This document shows, one piece after another, positions 1 to 9,597 of a stretch of DNA of 64,000 bases. Numbering within the stretch: position 1 is the first letter of the stretch; each line of letters starts with the position of its first letter. Source of the DNA: Pseudolabrys sp035718275 (GTDB lineage Bacteria > Pseudomonadota > Alphaproteobacteria > Rhizobiales > Xanthobacteraceae); NCBI GenBank assembly GCA_035718275.1, contig DASTHI010000026.1, positions 186,001 through 250,000 on the forward strand. Direction: 5' to 3'. A program made the translations under genes and the position numbers. The notes beneath the pieces were generated by a model that saw only the letters and a list, made by a program, of their open reading frames with translations, had not been told where the DNA came from and made no database searches.

Positions 1-981
1 GAGGCAAGCATCTGCGCGTTCGATCAGGGATTGTGCAGTATCTGACTCACGGAGCGATGCAACGCCCGCGGAAATCGTAACGCGTCCGAGATTCTCGCCC
101 GTCGATCGCTTCATCAGTTCTTTCGCCATAACGGCGCAGCGGATCTGATCGGCAACTGTGATTGCAGCGCGCAAAATTGTGTTAGGGAGAATAACGGCAA
201 ATTCCTCGCCGCCATATCTTGCAGCCGTATCCTTGCCTTTGACGTTGTGTTTTACCGAAGTCGCCACGAGCCGGAGCACCTGGTCACCAGTCAAATGGCC
301 GAAAGTATCGTTGAAGGTCTTGAAGTGATCGATATCCGTGAGGATTAGTGACAACGGCTCGTGTTTCCGGCGGGATTCGGCAATGGTCTTTAGGAGAGTG
401 GCATCGAAGAATTTGCGATTGGCAAGCTGCGTCAGCGCATCAGTTAAACTCTCTGTGCGGACAGCTTCGAGTCTTTCCTGAAGATCATTGATTTCTCGCT
501 TGGAGGCGAGCAGCCGCTCCTCGAGTTGCTGATTGGATCGTTTCATGGCCGTTGTCGTCTGTACGAGATCTTCGACAATCGTCCGCAAGCCGTCACGATC
601 TTTTGAATCTACCAGCTGTCTCGTTGCTCCCGCGAGGCTCTCGCTGTAACTGCTTGCAGTCCCCGCTGCGGACTCGATCAAAGTCATGACCTGATCGATT
701 TCGCCTTTGACCTGGCTGCCGACCTCGTCGATCCTTTCGGTTAGGCGCGCCGGCGAAATATAGTTTTCGTAAATTTGCGTGAGTTCGGCTTCGGAAACCG
801 TTCCGTGCGCTTTCAGAATCGCGTTCACGCGCTGATTGAGCTCCGGATGATAACCGGTCGCGTAGGCGTACCAGATTTCGTAATTTCGCGGACTCGCCGA
901 CAGCCCGAGCGCCTTTATTTGTCCCAAGGCAATGTCGGCAAACGCAATGGTGCGCTCACCTTCGTTGGCACGCCCGATCAT
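1..981 (-). CDS. Diguanylate cyclase (GGDEF domain), 3' end cut by window edge
   Basis: Makes cyclic di-GMP from two GTP; the family works at the membrane or in the cytosol as a signalling enzyme. The minus-strand frame is open from an ATG at 981 to the window edge, giving 327 codons without a stop. The N-terminal ~150 residues show no recognised sensor domain and no obvious membrane segment. A helical, Glu/Arg-rich linker follows at about residues 140-170, then the GGDEF domain from about 175. The signature is GGEEF at residues 257-261, with the substrate-side LTDIDHFKTFND motif upstream. The C-terminus lies outside the window. No EAL domain is visible. The start is tentative because no strong ribosome site precedes 981. 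The next gene upstream is the helicase on the same strand. Confidence 0.85.
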   Translation of the reverse strand, partial: MIGRANEGERTIAFADIALGQIKALGLSASPRNYEIWYAYATGYHPELNQRVNAILKAHGTVSEAELTQIYENYISPARLTERIDEVGSQVKGEIDQVMTLIESAAGTASSYSESLAGATRQLVDSKDRDGLRTIVEDLVQTTTAMKRSNQQLEERLLASKREINDLQERLEAVRTESLTDALTQLANRKFFDATLLKTIAESRRKHEPLSLILTDIDHFKTFNDTFGHLTGDQVLRLVATSVKHNVKGKDTAARYGGEEFAVILPNTILRAAITVADQIRCAVMAKELMKRSTGENLGRVTISAGVASLRESDTAQSLIERADACL

Positions 982-1125
982 TGCCAGAGACCCCCGTTGC
1001 AGGCTTTGCCCGCAAGGCGCGGCATGCGCACCTTCTGGTACCGAACGGTATTCGAGGGAAGTGAATCCCCGGTAAATCCAACACGATTGGCTCCGATTGC
1101 CAGGGGCGCGAGGCCGTTCTTGCTC

Positions 1126-2463
1126 TCAGGCCTTGGTTGGAACGGGCCTCAGCAGAAAAGCGGGGAGGTGGGTGCCGGGATCTCCTTCTGAACCCGGGTG
1201 AGGCGTCACTCTACGCTCGCCTGAATGGCGTTTTTCGCGGGTGCGGGGCGCGCGCTGACTGCCAGCTCGATGACGGGGGGCAGAAGCACCATTCCGATTG
1301 TGGTGCGCAACGCGGTCTTCGTTAGGCGCCTCGGTTTCCGTCCGCTTTCCCAGCCATGGAATTTTCTGGCCGGTCAGGCGCTCGATCGCGCTGACGGCTT
1401 TACTGTCTGCTGGCGCAACGATGGTGACTGCGGTGCCGCTCCGTCCCGCGCGCCCTGTGCGGCCTATACGGTGAACGTAGTCGTCAGGATGATGAGGCAC
1501 GTCGAAGTTGAAGACATGGCTCACTTCCGGAATATCCAGCCCGCGGGCAGCAACATCGGAAGCGATGAGCAGCTCGGCCTCTCCTTTGCGAAAGCGATCG
1601 AGCGCCGCCATTCGCGCGGGCTGATCCATATCGCCATGGAGAGCGACAGCATTAAATTTGTGCCGCAGTAGAGAACGGTGCAGATTAGCGACCTCACGCT
1701 TGCGGTTGCAGAATATGATGGCGTTCTTGAAGCCTTCTGCAGAGCGGATGAGGTTTCGCAGCGTTTCTCGCTTTTCGTGCGGCTCACGGCCGGTGGCAGC
1801 CTGCAACTGAGTTATGGTTGCAGCCGTAGTCGCGGGCCTGGCGACCTCGACGCGTACCGGGTTGTGCAGAAAAGTGTCGGCGATGCGCTGGATTTCAGGC
1901 GGCATCGTTGCCGTAAAGAAGAGAGTTTGTCGCGTGAATGGCACCAGTTTCCCGATGCGCTCAATATCGGGAATAAAGCCCATATCGAGCATCCTGTCGG
2001 CCTCGTCGATGACCAGCAGTTCGCATCCGGACAAGAGCAGCCGTCCGCGCTCAAAGTGATCCAGCAATCGCCCCGGTGTGGCGATAAGTACGTCCGCTCC
2101 ACGCAGCAATTTTGCGTCCTGATCCTCGAAGGACACACCGCCGATAATCAGTGCAACGTTAAGCTTGTGGTTTTTTCCGTACCTTTCGAAATGCTCGGCC
2201 ACTTGTGCGGCAAGCTCGCGCGTTGGCTCGAGGATCAGAGTTCGCGGCATGCGCGCTCGTGCGCGACCTTGCTCCAGCATCGTGAGCATGGGCAGGACGA
2301 AAGCGGCTGTTTTTCCTGTGCCAGTCTGAGCGATGCCGAGTACGTCTCGGCGCGCAAGTACGTGAGGAATTGCCTGGTCCTGAATGGGGGTTGGAGTTTT
2401 GTAGCCAGCCGCCCTGATCGCGGCGATAACTTTGGCCGACAGGCCGAGATGAGAAAAAGCCAT
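1126..2463 (-). CDS. rhlE: DEAD-box ATP-dependent RNA helicase, RhlE type
   Basis: Unwinds RNA duplexes in ribosome assembly or mRNA decay (family knowledge). All core motifs are present in order: Q motif near residues 20-32, AQTGTGKT at 45-52, PTREL at 80-84, TPGR at 129-132, DEAD at 153-156, TAT at 184-186 and HRIGRTGRAGR at 331-341. The tail from about 373 to 422 is rich in Arg, Lys and His, as in RhlE-like helicases, where it binds RNA. At 445 aa it is a normal RhlE size. It is a single gene; the divergent plus-strand gene starts about 240 bp away. RhlE is the best fit; a neighbouring DEAD-box subfamily cannot be excluded. Confidence 0.93.
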   Translation of the reverse strand: MAFSHLGLSAKVIAAIRAAGYKTPTPIQDQAIPHVLARRDVLGIAQTGTGKTAAFVLPMLTMLEQGRARARMPRTLILEPTRELAAQVAEHFERYGKNHKLNVALIIGGVSFEDQDAKLLRGADVLIATPGRLLDHFERGRLLLSGCELLVIDEADRMLDMGFIPDIERIGKLVPFTRQTLFFTATMPPEIQRIADTFLHNPVRVEVARPATTAATITQLQAATGREPHEKRETLRNLIRSAEGFKNAIIFCNRKREVANLHRSLLRHKFNAVALHGDMDQPARMAALDRFRKGEAELLIASDVAARGLDIPEVSHVFNFDVPHHPDDYVHRIGRTGRAGRSGTAVTIVAPADSKAVSAIERLTGQKIPWLGKRTETEAPNEDRVAHHNRNGASAPRHRAGSQRAPRTREKRHSGERRVTPHPGSEGDPGTHLPAFLLRPVPTKA

Positions 2464-2702
2464 ATATCCTCTAAAGCCGCCCAGATCGCACCGGACTTTG
2501 AAGCCGATTGCTATGCGCGGGGGAACGGTCGAATCTGCACGTCTGACCGATTGTCATGAAACATAGGGGGCAGTACGTCAAAGTCAATGCTCAGGGGCTT
2601 TGTCGATCGCGTTAATTCTAAATATTCCGCTGCTTGTCACTTGTGTCGCAAAACGCGCTAGTTGATGAAGTGTTTCGTACATTGAAGAACGGGATACAAG
2701 AT

Positions 2703-3185
2703 ATGCCCGACAACGCCGGTGTTCTCGTTCCCCCGCCCCTCATCGCGGCAGGAGTCATAGTGATCGGTCTCCTGTTGGACTGGGTTGTACCCATCAACGC
2801 CCTCAGGGCGGTGCTTCCAACCGGACCCAGGATGGTCGTAGGAATTATCGTTGCGGCATCAGGCCTTGCTCTGCTGGTTCCGGCCATGCGCTCGTTCCGT
2901 TACGCGGGAACAAATCCCGAGCCCTGGAAGCCGTCGATCAGCCTCGTGACTGTTGGAATTTTCGCGTGGATGCGAAATCCGATGTATGTGGGGGGCATTC
3001 TGCTGCTCGCAGGTCTTGCCGTACTGCTCGCTTCCGATTGGATACTTGTCATGACGATTCTGTCGACCGCCGTCCTCCACTTTGGAGTGGTGACGCGGGA
3101 AGAACGCTATCTCGAGACCAAGTTCGGCGAAGTCTATCGCCGATATCGGGAGCAGGTGCCGCGTTATGGGTGGCCCAGGCGATGA
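2703..3185 (+). CDS. Isoprenylcysteine methyltransferase-like membrane protein
   Basis: Member of the isoprenylcysteine carboxyl methyltransferase (ICMT/PEMT-like) integral membrane family; in bacteria the substrate is usually unknown. From the ATG at 2703 the protein is 160 aa with about four to five hydrophobic segments. The conserved C-terminal half carries RNPMYVGG, followed by REERYLETKFGEVYRRYREQ, which in the family forms the cofactor-binding end with the conserved Tyr-x-x-Tyr. An in-frame start lies further upstream at 2634, but 2703 leads straight into the first membrane segment, has GGGA upstream and matches family length. It is a lone gene between the helicase and pobA. Confidence 0.75.
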   Translation: MPDNAGVLVPPPLIAAGVIVIGLLLDWVVPINALRAVLPTGPRMVVGIIVAASGLALLVPAMRSFRYAGTNPEPWKPSISLVTVGIFAWMRNPMYVGGILLLAGLAVLLASDWILVMTILSTAVLHFGVVTREERYLETKFGEVYRRYREQVPRYGWPRR

Positions 3186-3295
3186 GGCTAACGACAAAAC
3201 CGGCGAAAAATACAAGCCGTTCCAGCCTTCATCCCTTTGCCAATTAATAGTCGCGCCGTACAGACACCTTCGCGGAGTTGCCAGGGAATCGTGAC

Positions 3296-4465
3296 ATGCG
3301 CACGCAGGTCGGAATCGTAGGAGCGGGACCAGCTGGGCTGATGCTTGCGCGGCTGCTGCACATGCAGGGCATAGAATCGATCATCATCGAAAATCGTCGC
3401 CGTGATTACATCGAACATCGAATCCGCGCCGGTTTAATTGAGCATTGGGCGGCCGATCTGCTTTGCGAAGTTGATGTCGGTGAACGTATGCGGCGTGAGG
3501 GCATGTTACATTGGGGAATCAATATTGCGATCAACGGCGAACTGCATCGAATTGATTTTAAGCGACTGGTTGACAAACGAGTGACGATTTACGGTCAGCA
3601 GGAGGTTGTGAAAGATCTTGTCGCGCAGCATATCAAGGATGGCGATCCGTTATTGTTCGAGGTCGATCAAGTACAGATTCATGACTTGACGGGGGACCGG
3701 CCGAAAATCACCTTCACGCATGAAGCGCGGGACAAGGAGATCAGCTGCGACTTCATCGCCGGCTGCGACGGATTTCACGGTATATGCAGACCCAGTATTC
3801 CCGAGGGCGTACTTACCGCTTACGAGCGGGAATATCCATTCGGCTGGCTCGGCATACTGTCCGAGAGTCCGCCCCCCGACCACGAGTTGATTTATTCGTA
3901 CACCGATCGAGGATTTGCCCTCTATACGATGCGGTCACCGGAGCTGGCGCGGCTCTATCTCCAATGCGCTCACGATGAGGAAATCGAGAACTGGCCCGAC
4001 AGCAGGATTTGGGAGGAATTGCACCGGCGCCTTGGCGGTGCCCGTAAACTGGTTGAAGGCAAAATGCTGCAAAAGGGAATTACGCCCATGCGTAGCTTTG
4101 TTGTGGAACCGATGCAGTTCGGCCGATTGTTTCTTGCGGGCGACAGCGCGCATATCGTTCCGCCGACCGGTGCCAAGGGCATGAATCTGGCCTTTGCCGA
4201 CGTTGTGATTCTCAGTCGAGCGTTCGACGCATACTACAAACGCAGGAATCCTGCATTGCTGGAACGCTATTCGGAGACCTGTCTGAGACGAGTGTGGAAA
4301 GCGCAGCGCTTTTCATGGTGGATGACGCAAATCATGCATCGCTTTCCGGACGAAACCGCCTTTGATCACCGCCGCCAGCAGTCCGATCTCGACTATCTCA
4401 CCAGTTCAAAGGCGGCTTCCACCGCTCTGGCCGAGCAGTATGTCGGACTGCCACTCGCGAGCTAA
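3296..4465 (+). CDS. pobA: 4-hydroxybenzoate 3-monooxygenase
   Basis: FAD-dependent hydroxylase converting 4-hydroxybenzoate to protocatechuate with NADPH and O2. The sequence opens with the dinucleotide-binding motif GAGPAG at about residues 9-14. The second FAD motif, GDSAHIVPPTGAKGMN, begins at about residue 282. The length of 389 aa matches the ~390 aa family norm. The ATG at 3296 is chosen over an upstream TTG at 3278 because family proteins begin a few residues before the GxGxxG strand and AGGGA lies just upstream. No pca genes, PobR-like regulator or transporter of aromatics lie next to it here. Its 3' end overlaps the convergent POT transporter by 4 bp. Confidence 0.93.
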   Translation: MRTQVGIVGAGPAGLMLARLLHMQGIESIIIENRRRDYIEHRIRAGLIEHWAADLLCEVDVGERMRREGMLHWGINIAINGELHRIDFKRLVDKRVTIYGQQEVVKDLVAQHIKDGDPLLFEVDQVQIHDLTGDRPKITFTHEARDKEISCDFIAGCDGFHGICRPSIPEGVLTAYEREYPFGWLGILSESPPPDHELIYSYTDRGFALYTMRSPELARLYLQCAHDEEIENWPDSRIWEELHRRLGGARKLVEGKMLQKGITPMRSFVVEPMQFGRLFLAGDSAHIVPPTGAKGMNLAFADVVILSRAFDAYYKRRNPALLERYSETCLRRVWKAQRFSWWMTQIMHRFPDETAFDHRRQQSDLDYLTSSKAASTALAEQYVGLPLAS

Positions 4466-5784
4466 TCATGCGCTACCGATCGGAATGCGAGTCTCAGAGT
4501 TGCAATAATCACCCCGGCAAGTCCCGAAATCGCCGCGAGCATCAGGAAAAACTGAGGCTTCTCCATCGTGGACCAGAACGTACCGAGATATCCCGCCAGA
4601 AAATTTCCGACGAAACTGGTGGCTAGCCACATACCCATCATCATTGAGAGCACCGACACTGGCGCGACTTTTGTCACGAGCGACAGGCTTGTCGGCGAGA
4701 GGTAAATCTCGCCAACCGTCAAAACGATGAAATATCCGAGAAGCCAAAGCCAACTCGCCAGATCAGGCCCGGCAGTCCACGCCGCAGCACTCATGATCAT
4801 ATAGGCCGACGCATTCATCACGCAGCCGACCGTGATTTTCGCCATCGTTGAGGGTTGCCGTTCGCCTTGCCAATGCCACAGCGCCACAACGAACGGCGTG
4901 AAGGCAAAAATCATCAGCGGATTGAAAGCCTGGAACCATGTTACCGGGATCGTCGCTCCCAAAAAGCGACGGTCGGTGAACTGGTCGGCCCAGAGGGTTA
5001 TCGTATTACCCTGTTGTTCGTACGCAGCCCAATACAAGCTTACCGGCACGAATAACAGCAGAAGAAGGATGGCCGACTGCCGCGATTCCGTTGCGAGCAA
5101 TCGTGTCGGTGGCGTCCGGAGGGGCGATGGATCTGCCGGCAGCGTCGGCCTTGCGGCCATGTAAATGCCCAACGCGAGCGTCATCCCGATGCCGGCGGCG
5201 AGAAATCCATAGTGCCAGCCCAGTTCTTCTCCGAGCGTGCCGCAAACCAGAGGTGCGAGAAACGCGCCCAAGTTGATGCCGACGTAAAAGATTGAAAAGC
5301 CGCGGTCACGCCGTTTGTCGCCTGGGGCATACAATGCACCGACCTGGGTCGAGATGTTCGGCTTGAAGGCGCCGTTCCCCATGATGAGAAAAGTAATAGC
5401 GAGCAGGAAGAGCGGTTCGAAAGCCATCAAGAAATGACCAACCGCCATCAATCCGGCACCGATCATCACCATCCGGCGCTGGCCCAGCACGCGGTCGGCC
5501 AGAAAACCTCCGAAAACCGGGGTCAGGTACACCAGGCCGGTGTAGAAACCATAGATCTGTGAAGCGAATTGTTGATTGGACAAGGCCCCGAACAGGCTCT
5601 GCATGCCGCATCTCAACGGCGCAAGCCCCAACACCTGGCCGGCTTGGTCGGGCAAGAGCAGATGCTTTGTCAAATAAAGCACCAGGAGCGAGCGCATTCC
5701 GTAATAGGAGAATCGTTCCCACATTTCGGTCGCAAACAGATATCCGAGTGCTCGGGGGTGACCGAATATGGCGTCGACCTTCAT
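4462..5784 (-). CDS. POT/PTR family proton-dependent peptide transporter
   Basis: Inner-membrane proton-coupled di/tripeptide importer of the major facilitator superfamily. The first helix carries the family signature EMWERFSYYGMR (ExxER motif, residues ~20-31), which in known members couples protons and binds the peptide. FGGFLADRVLGQRR is the loop 2-3 motif. FKPNISTQVGALY and the following GFSIFYVGINLGAF are the PTR2 signature. The protein has about 12 hydrophobic segments and is 440 aa, slightly shorter than DtpA-type proteins (~480-500). The gene stands alone and converges with pobA with overlapping stop codons. Confidence 0.9.
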   Translation of the reverse strand: MKVDAIFGHPRALGYLFATEMWERFSYYGMRSLLVLYLTKHLLLPDQAGQVLGLAPLRCGMQSLFGALSNQQFASQIYGFYTGLVYLTPVFGGFLADRVLGQRRMVMIGAGLMAVGHFLMAFEPLFLLAITFLIMGNGAFKPNISTQVGALYAPGDKRRDRGFSIFYVGINLGAFLAPLVCGTLGEELGWHYGFLAAGIGMTLALGIYMAARPTLPADPSPLRTPPTRLLATESRQSAILLLLLFVPVSLYWAAYEQQGNTITLWADQFTDRRFLGATIPVTWFQAFNPLMIFAFTPFVVALWHWQGERQPSTMAKITVGCVMNASAYMIMSAAAWTAGPDLASWLWLLGYFIVLTVGEIYLSPTSLSLVTKVAPVSVLSMMMGMWLATSFVGNFLAGYLGTFWSTMEKPQFFLMLAAISGLAGVIIATLRLAFRSVAHD

Positions 5785-5940
5785 GCTGGTTGTCCCCCCG
5801 GGGGCACTGCTTGGCGTGCACGTGCGCCCGCGTCTCTGATTTCGTCAAATATCTGCGATTGCGCTTGCGAACGACCTTTCACGGTGTACGGTTCAGCCTA
5901 TTGCAAAGCGTATCTTTGCCGGTACGCAAAGGGGAGACTG

Positions 5941-6909
5941 ATGACAAGGGTAGTCGCTTATCTTATTGTCGCGTTACTGGTGGCGGCTGGCGTTGGGCAT
6001 GCCCAGGCGCAAGTCGATTTCCCAAATAAGCCGATCCATTTCATCGTTGGTTTTGCCGCTGGCGGGGGAAACGACCTGTTCGCAAGGCTCGTGGTTCAGA
6101 AATTCCAGGAGAATACGGGTGCCACAGCGGTGATCGAGAATCGTGTCGGGGCGGGCGGACGCATTGCCGCCGAGTATGTCGCTCATCAGCCGCCCGACGG
6201 GTATACGGTTCTGGTCGGCGCAACTGGTCAGATGTCAGTTGCCACGGCGATCTATCCCAATCTTGCCTATCATGCGAGCAAGAGCTTTATCCCGCTCAAT
6301 ATGATCGCCTCGTTTCCTCTGGTGTTGGTCGTTCCGGCGGACCACCCTGCGAAGACGTTGAAGGAACTCGTGGCTTGGGCCAAATCCAATCCGGATAAAT
6401 CAAACTATGGTACTTCGTCGCCGGCCTTCACAATCGCCACAGAACTGTTCAAGCTCAAAACAGGCATGCCGGCAGTCGCAATTCCCTACAAGAGCAGCAA
6501 CGAATCGAATTTGAGCGTGGTGGCTGGGCAATCTCTCTTCACGATTTCGGATGGACCGCCAGCTATTCCGCTGGTCAAGGGCGGCAAGACGCGCGCACTT
6601 GCGGTCACCGGTTCAGAGAGATCCTCTGAATTGCCTGATGTACCCAGCATGGCCGAGGCAGGTTATCCGGAAATCGACACCCAGCTTTGGAGCGGATTTT
6701 TTGTGCCAGCCGGCACCCCAGCAACAATCGCGACGAAGCTCGAATCGGAACTCGGAAAATCACTGCAGGATGCCGGCGTACAGGAGCGTCTGAAAAAGAT
6801 GGGGGTAAAACCGGGTGGACCAACGGGCGATGCATTCAAGCAACGGATCGATGCGGATATCAAAACTTTCGGTGATGTCGTGAAATCCGCAAATCTCGTC
6901 TTTAGATAG
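5941..6909 (+). CDS. Bug/TctC family tripartite tricarboxylate-type binding protein
   Basis: Periplasmic solute receptor of the Bug (TctC) family; members bind carboxylates or amides for TctAB transporters or act as orphan sensors. The first ~22 residues form a signal peptide ending in AQAQ. The mature start FPNKPIHFIVGFAAGGGNDLFAR is the typical Bug N-terminus, followed by ENRVGAGGRIAAEYVA and PPDGYTVL. At 322 aa it has the normal family size. The ATG at 5941 has GGGGAG about 10 nt upstream. No tctA or tctB lies nearby, so the ligand is unknown. A second, different Bug receptor occurs at 45094-46059. The gene may be co-transcribed with the small secreted protein downstream. Confidence 0.9.
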   Translation: MTRVVAYLIVALLVAAGVGHAQAQVDFPNKPIHFIVGFAAGGGNDLFARLVVQKFQENTGATAVIENRVGAGGRIAAEYVAHQPPDGYTVLVGATGQMSVATAIYPNLAYHASKSFIPLNMIASFPLVLVVPADHPAKTLKELVAWAKSNPDKSNYGTSSPAFTIATELFKLKTGMPAVAIPYKSSNESNLSVVAGQSLFTISDGPPAIPLVKGGKTRALAVTGSERSSELPDVPSMAEAGYPEIDTQLWSGFFVPAGTPATIATKLESELGKSLQDAGVQERLKKMGVKPGGPTGDAFKQRIDADIKTFGDVVKSANLVFR

Positions 6910-6996
6910 AGAGAGCCACCCATACCGCACAATCGGTGGGTTCGGTGGTCCAAATCAAATCGTGCCGCGTTGGTGCTCGGTCGTTGAAGGTGTGAC

Positions 6997-7467
6997 ATGC
7001 GCTGGTTGGCGGTATGTGGCTTGCTGGCATTGCTGCTGACGTCAGAAAATGCGACTGGCGCATCTGTAGAAGAGGTGTTCCAGCAGTATGGTCTCTTCGG
7101 AACATGGGCGACCGATTGCAGCCGTCCGGCAACCCCTGGGAACCCGCATGTCGTCATAACGACGCCGAGCGAGGGTCTTGTGCTCGAAGATCATAATCTC
7201 GGACCGGATTTTGCCGTTAATCGCTACAGCGTATTGTCGGCACAGCCGATTGCCGCGACCAGTCTTGCCGTTCACGTCATCTTCCAGCCAGGCTCTGAAA
7301 TGGAGGAACGGCAGAAACTTATTTTTTCGATCCACAAGAACACGAGACGGACCGTCTACAATCAGGCCGAAAGTGGCGCTGTCCGCGTAAAGGACGGGGT
7401 CGCACTCGCGGGGGGAAGCAAGACTCCGACACTACGGAAATGTCGCGAAAGAAGTGTCAGTCACTGA
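6997..7467 (+). CDS. Secreted hypothetical protein with WATDC motif
   Basis: Product of 156 aa that begins with a likely signal peptide (hydrophobic residues 4-16, cleavage near residue 21). The mature part starts with a motif YGLFGTWATDCSRPATP, a pattern I associate with small periplasmic proteins of Bradyrhizobiaceae of unknown function. Two cysteines in the mature part (near residue 41 and near the end) could form a disulfide. It lies 87 bp after the Bug receptor on the same strand and converges with parE. No enzymatic motif is visible. Confidence 0.65.
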   Translation: MRWLAVCGLLALLLTSENATGASVEEVFQQYGLFGTWATDCSRPATPGNPHVVITTPSEGLVLEDHNLGPDFAVNRYSVLSAQPIAATSLAVHVIFQPGSEMEERQKLIFSIHKNTRRTVYNQAESGAVRVKDGVALAGGSKTPTLRKCRERSVSH

Positions 7468-7494
7468 CGAGAGATGCGCGGGCCCGCCACAGCC

Positions 7495-9597
7495 TCACAC
7501 ATCCAGCAATTCATCGCTGGCAAACGCTGCTTTCTCCTGGATAAACTCAAACCGTGCCTCGGCTCGTGTGCCCATCAGGCGTTCGACCGTACGGGCGGTG
7601 GGCTTGGTTTCCTTTTCGGCCAGAACGACGCGCAAGAGCGTACGCTTGGCGGGATCCATTGTGGTTTCCTTCAACTGTGACGCCATCATTTCGCCGAGGC
7701 CCTTGAAACGGCTTACCTCGACCTTTGCGTTCGCATGAAATTCCTTTTTCAATACTTCTTCCTTATGCTTGTCATCGCGCGCGTAAAAGATCCTGCCCCC
7801 ATGAGACAATCGGTATAAGGGCGGAACTGCCAGATAAAGCCGTCCGCTCTCGATCAATTTAGGCATTTGACGAAAAAAGAAGGTGATCAATAAGGATGCG
7901 ATGTGGGCGCCGTCCACGTCCGCATCCGTCATGATGATGACCTTCTCGTAACGCAAACTCTTTTCGCTGTAGTGGGTGCCCGTGCCGCATCCAAGCGCCT
8001 GCGCAAGATCGGCAAGCTGCGCGTTCTGCGCCAGCTTGTCCTTGCCGGCCGAGGCCACGTTGAGAATTTTTCCTCGCAGCGGCAGTACGGCCTGACTGCG
8101 CCGATCGCGTGCTTGCTTTGCCGAGCCGCCAGCGCTGTCACCCTCGACGATGAAGATTTCAGATCCTTCGGAAGCAGATGATGTGCAGTCAGCAAGCTTG
8201 CCTGGCAGGCGCAGTTTCCGTACCGCAGTCTTGCGTGCGATGTCCTTTTCTTGCCGACGCCGAATTCGTTCCTCGGCTCGCTCGACAATGAAATCGAGCA
8301 ACTTGTTCGCCTGCAGCGGATTAGCCGCGAGCCAGTGGTCGAAGGGATCCTTGATTGCCTGCTCGACGATCCGTTGCGCCTCGGATGTTGCGAGACGGTC
8401 CTTGGTCTGTCCTTGAAATTCCGGCTCGCGTACGTAGACAGACAGCATGCAGTCCGCACCGGCCATCACGTCCTCGCTGGTCACGGAGGCTGCACGTTTG
8501 TCCTGACCAACGCGCGCGGCATGATCTTTTAGGCCCCGAAGCAAGGCCGCCCGCAGTCCGGACTCGTGCGTCCCGCCATCCGGCGTGGGGATCGTATTGC
8601 AGTACGAATTGAGGAAACCGTCGCCATCGGCGGTCCATGCCACCGCCCAGCCGACCGCCCCATGGCGACCCGTTTTGCCTGCCGATCCGGTGAATATTTC
8701 CGGATGTACGAGGGTGGTGCCGGTCAGATTTGATGCCAGGTAATCTTTAAGGCCGTCGGCGAAATGAAACGTCGCCTTTTCGGGTACATCTTCCAGATCT
8801 TTGAGCAGCGCCTTGTCGCAATGCCAGCGAATCTCAACACCGCCGAACAGATATGCTTTCGACCGGGTCATCTTGAATATGCGTTCGGGCTTGAACGCGG
8901 CCTTGCTGCCGAAAATGTCCGGATCCGGTCGGAATCGGACTTTCGTCCCGCGGCGATTGGGAACACGCCCGGCTTTTTCTAATTTGGTTTTTGGTTTGCC
9001 ACGGGCAAAAGCCATTCGATAAAGTTGTTGCTCGCGCGCGACCTCGACCTCCATCCGCTCGGAAAGGGCGTTGGCTACCGAGACGCCGACGCCATGCAAA
9101 CCACCAGATGTCTCGTAGACTTTTGAATCGAATTTTCCACCCGCGTGCAGGGTGCACATGATCACTTCAAGGGCGGATTTGCTTCTAAACTTCGGATGCG
9201 GATCGACGGGAATGCCTCGGCCGTTATCGGTCACCGTGACGAAGCCATCCGCATCCATTTCAACTTCGATCCAATCGGCATGCCCTGCCAAAGCTTCGTC
9301 CATGGCATTATCAATGACTTCGGCAAACAGGTGATGCAGCGCCTTTTCGTCGGTACCGCCGATGTACATTCCCGGCCGTCGACGAACAGGCTCGAGCCCT
9401 TCCAGGACCTCGATGTGCTTGGCGGTATAACCCGCTTCTGCGGTTGAACCCCGAGAAGCCGTCTTTGCTCGCCCGCTCGCCTTTCCTCCACGTGCCGATC
9501 CCTGCGGCGCTTTGCGCGCCGAATGCTTCGCCGTTCGGGAAATGTCGAAGAGATCGGGCTGTTTCGTGGGCTTTTTCTTGGTCGCGGTCTTTGCCAT
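7495..9597 (-). CDS. parE: DNA topoisomerase IV subunit B
   Basis: ATPase subunit of topoisomerase IV, which decatenates daughter chromosomes with ParC. From the ATG at 9597 the product is 700 aa. The GHKL ATPase motifs are NAMDEA at 97-102, DNGRGIP at 124-130 and GLHGVG at 166-171. The TOPRIM motif EGDSAGG is near 484-490, with PLRGKILNV after it and TDADVDGAH near 558-566. The absence of the long GyrB insertion in the TOPRIM part and the start PVRRRPGMYIG support ParE rather than GyrB. The first ~50 residues are a Lys/Ala/Arg-rich extension, probably disordered. An in-frame TTG-type start at 9639 is less likely. No parC is in the window. Confidence 0.93.
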   Translation of the reverse strand: MAKTATKKKPTKQPDLFDISRTAKHSARKAPQGSARGGKASGRAKTASRGSTAEAGYTAKHIEVLEGLEPVRRRPGMYIGGTDEKALHHLFAEVIDNAMDEALAGHADWIEVEMDADGFVTVTDNGRGIPVDPHPKFRSKSALEVIMCTLHAGGKFDSKVYETSGGLHGVGVSVANALSERMEVEVAREQQLYRMAFARGKPKTKLEKAGRVPNRRGTKVRFRPDPDIFGSKAAFKPERIFKMTRSKAYLFGGVEIRWHCDKALLKDLEDVPEKATFHFADGLKDYLASNLTGTTLVHPEIFTGSAGKTGRHGAVGWAVAWTADGDGFLNSYCNTIPTPDGGTHESGLRAALLRGLKDHAARVGQDKRAASVTSEDVMAGADCMLSVYVREPEFQGQTKDRLATSEAQRIVEQAIKDPFDHWLAANPLQANKLLDFIVERAEERIRRRQEKDIARKTAVRKLRLPGKLADCTSSASEGSEIFIVEGDSAGGSAKQARDRRSQAVLPLRGKILNVASAGKDKLAQNAQLADLAQALGCGTGTHYSEKSLRYEKVIIMTDADVDGAHIASLLITFFFRQMPKLIESGRLYLAVPPLYRLSHGGRIFYARDDKHKEEVLKKEFHANAKVEVSRFKGLGEMMASQLKETTMDPAKRTLLRVVLAEKETKPTARTVERLMGTRAEARFEFIQEKAAFASDELLDV

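Noticed and set aside
775..1191. Plus-strand open frame of 138 codons at the left end
   Set aside because: It overlaps the diguanylate cyclase and helicase frames on the other strand and shows no family pattern.
1678..2559. Long plus-strand frame (293 codons) opposite the helicase
   Set aside because: Complementary shadow of a clear DEAD-box gene in a GC-rich genome; its sequence has no domain.
7456..7468. GTCAGTCACTGAC palindrome near the parE end
   Set aside because: Overlaps the last codons of the upstream gene, has a short stem and no T-run, so not convincing as a terminator.
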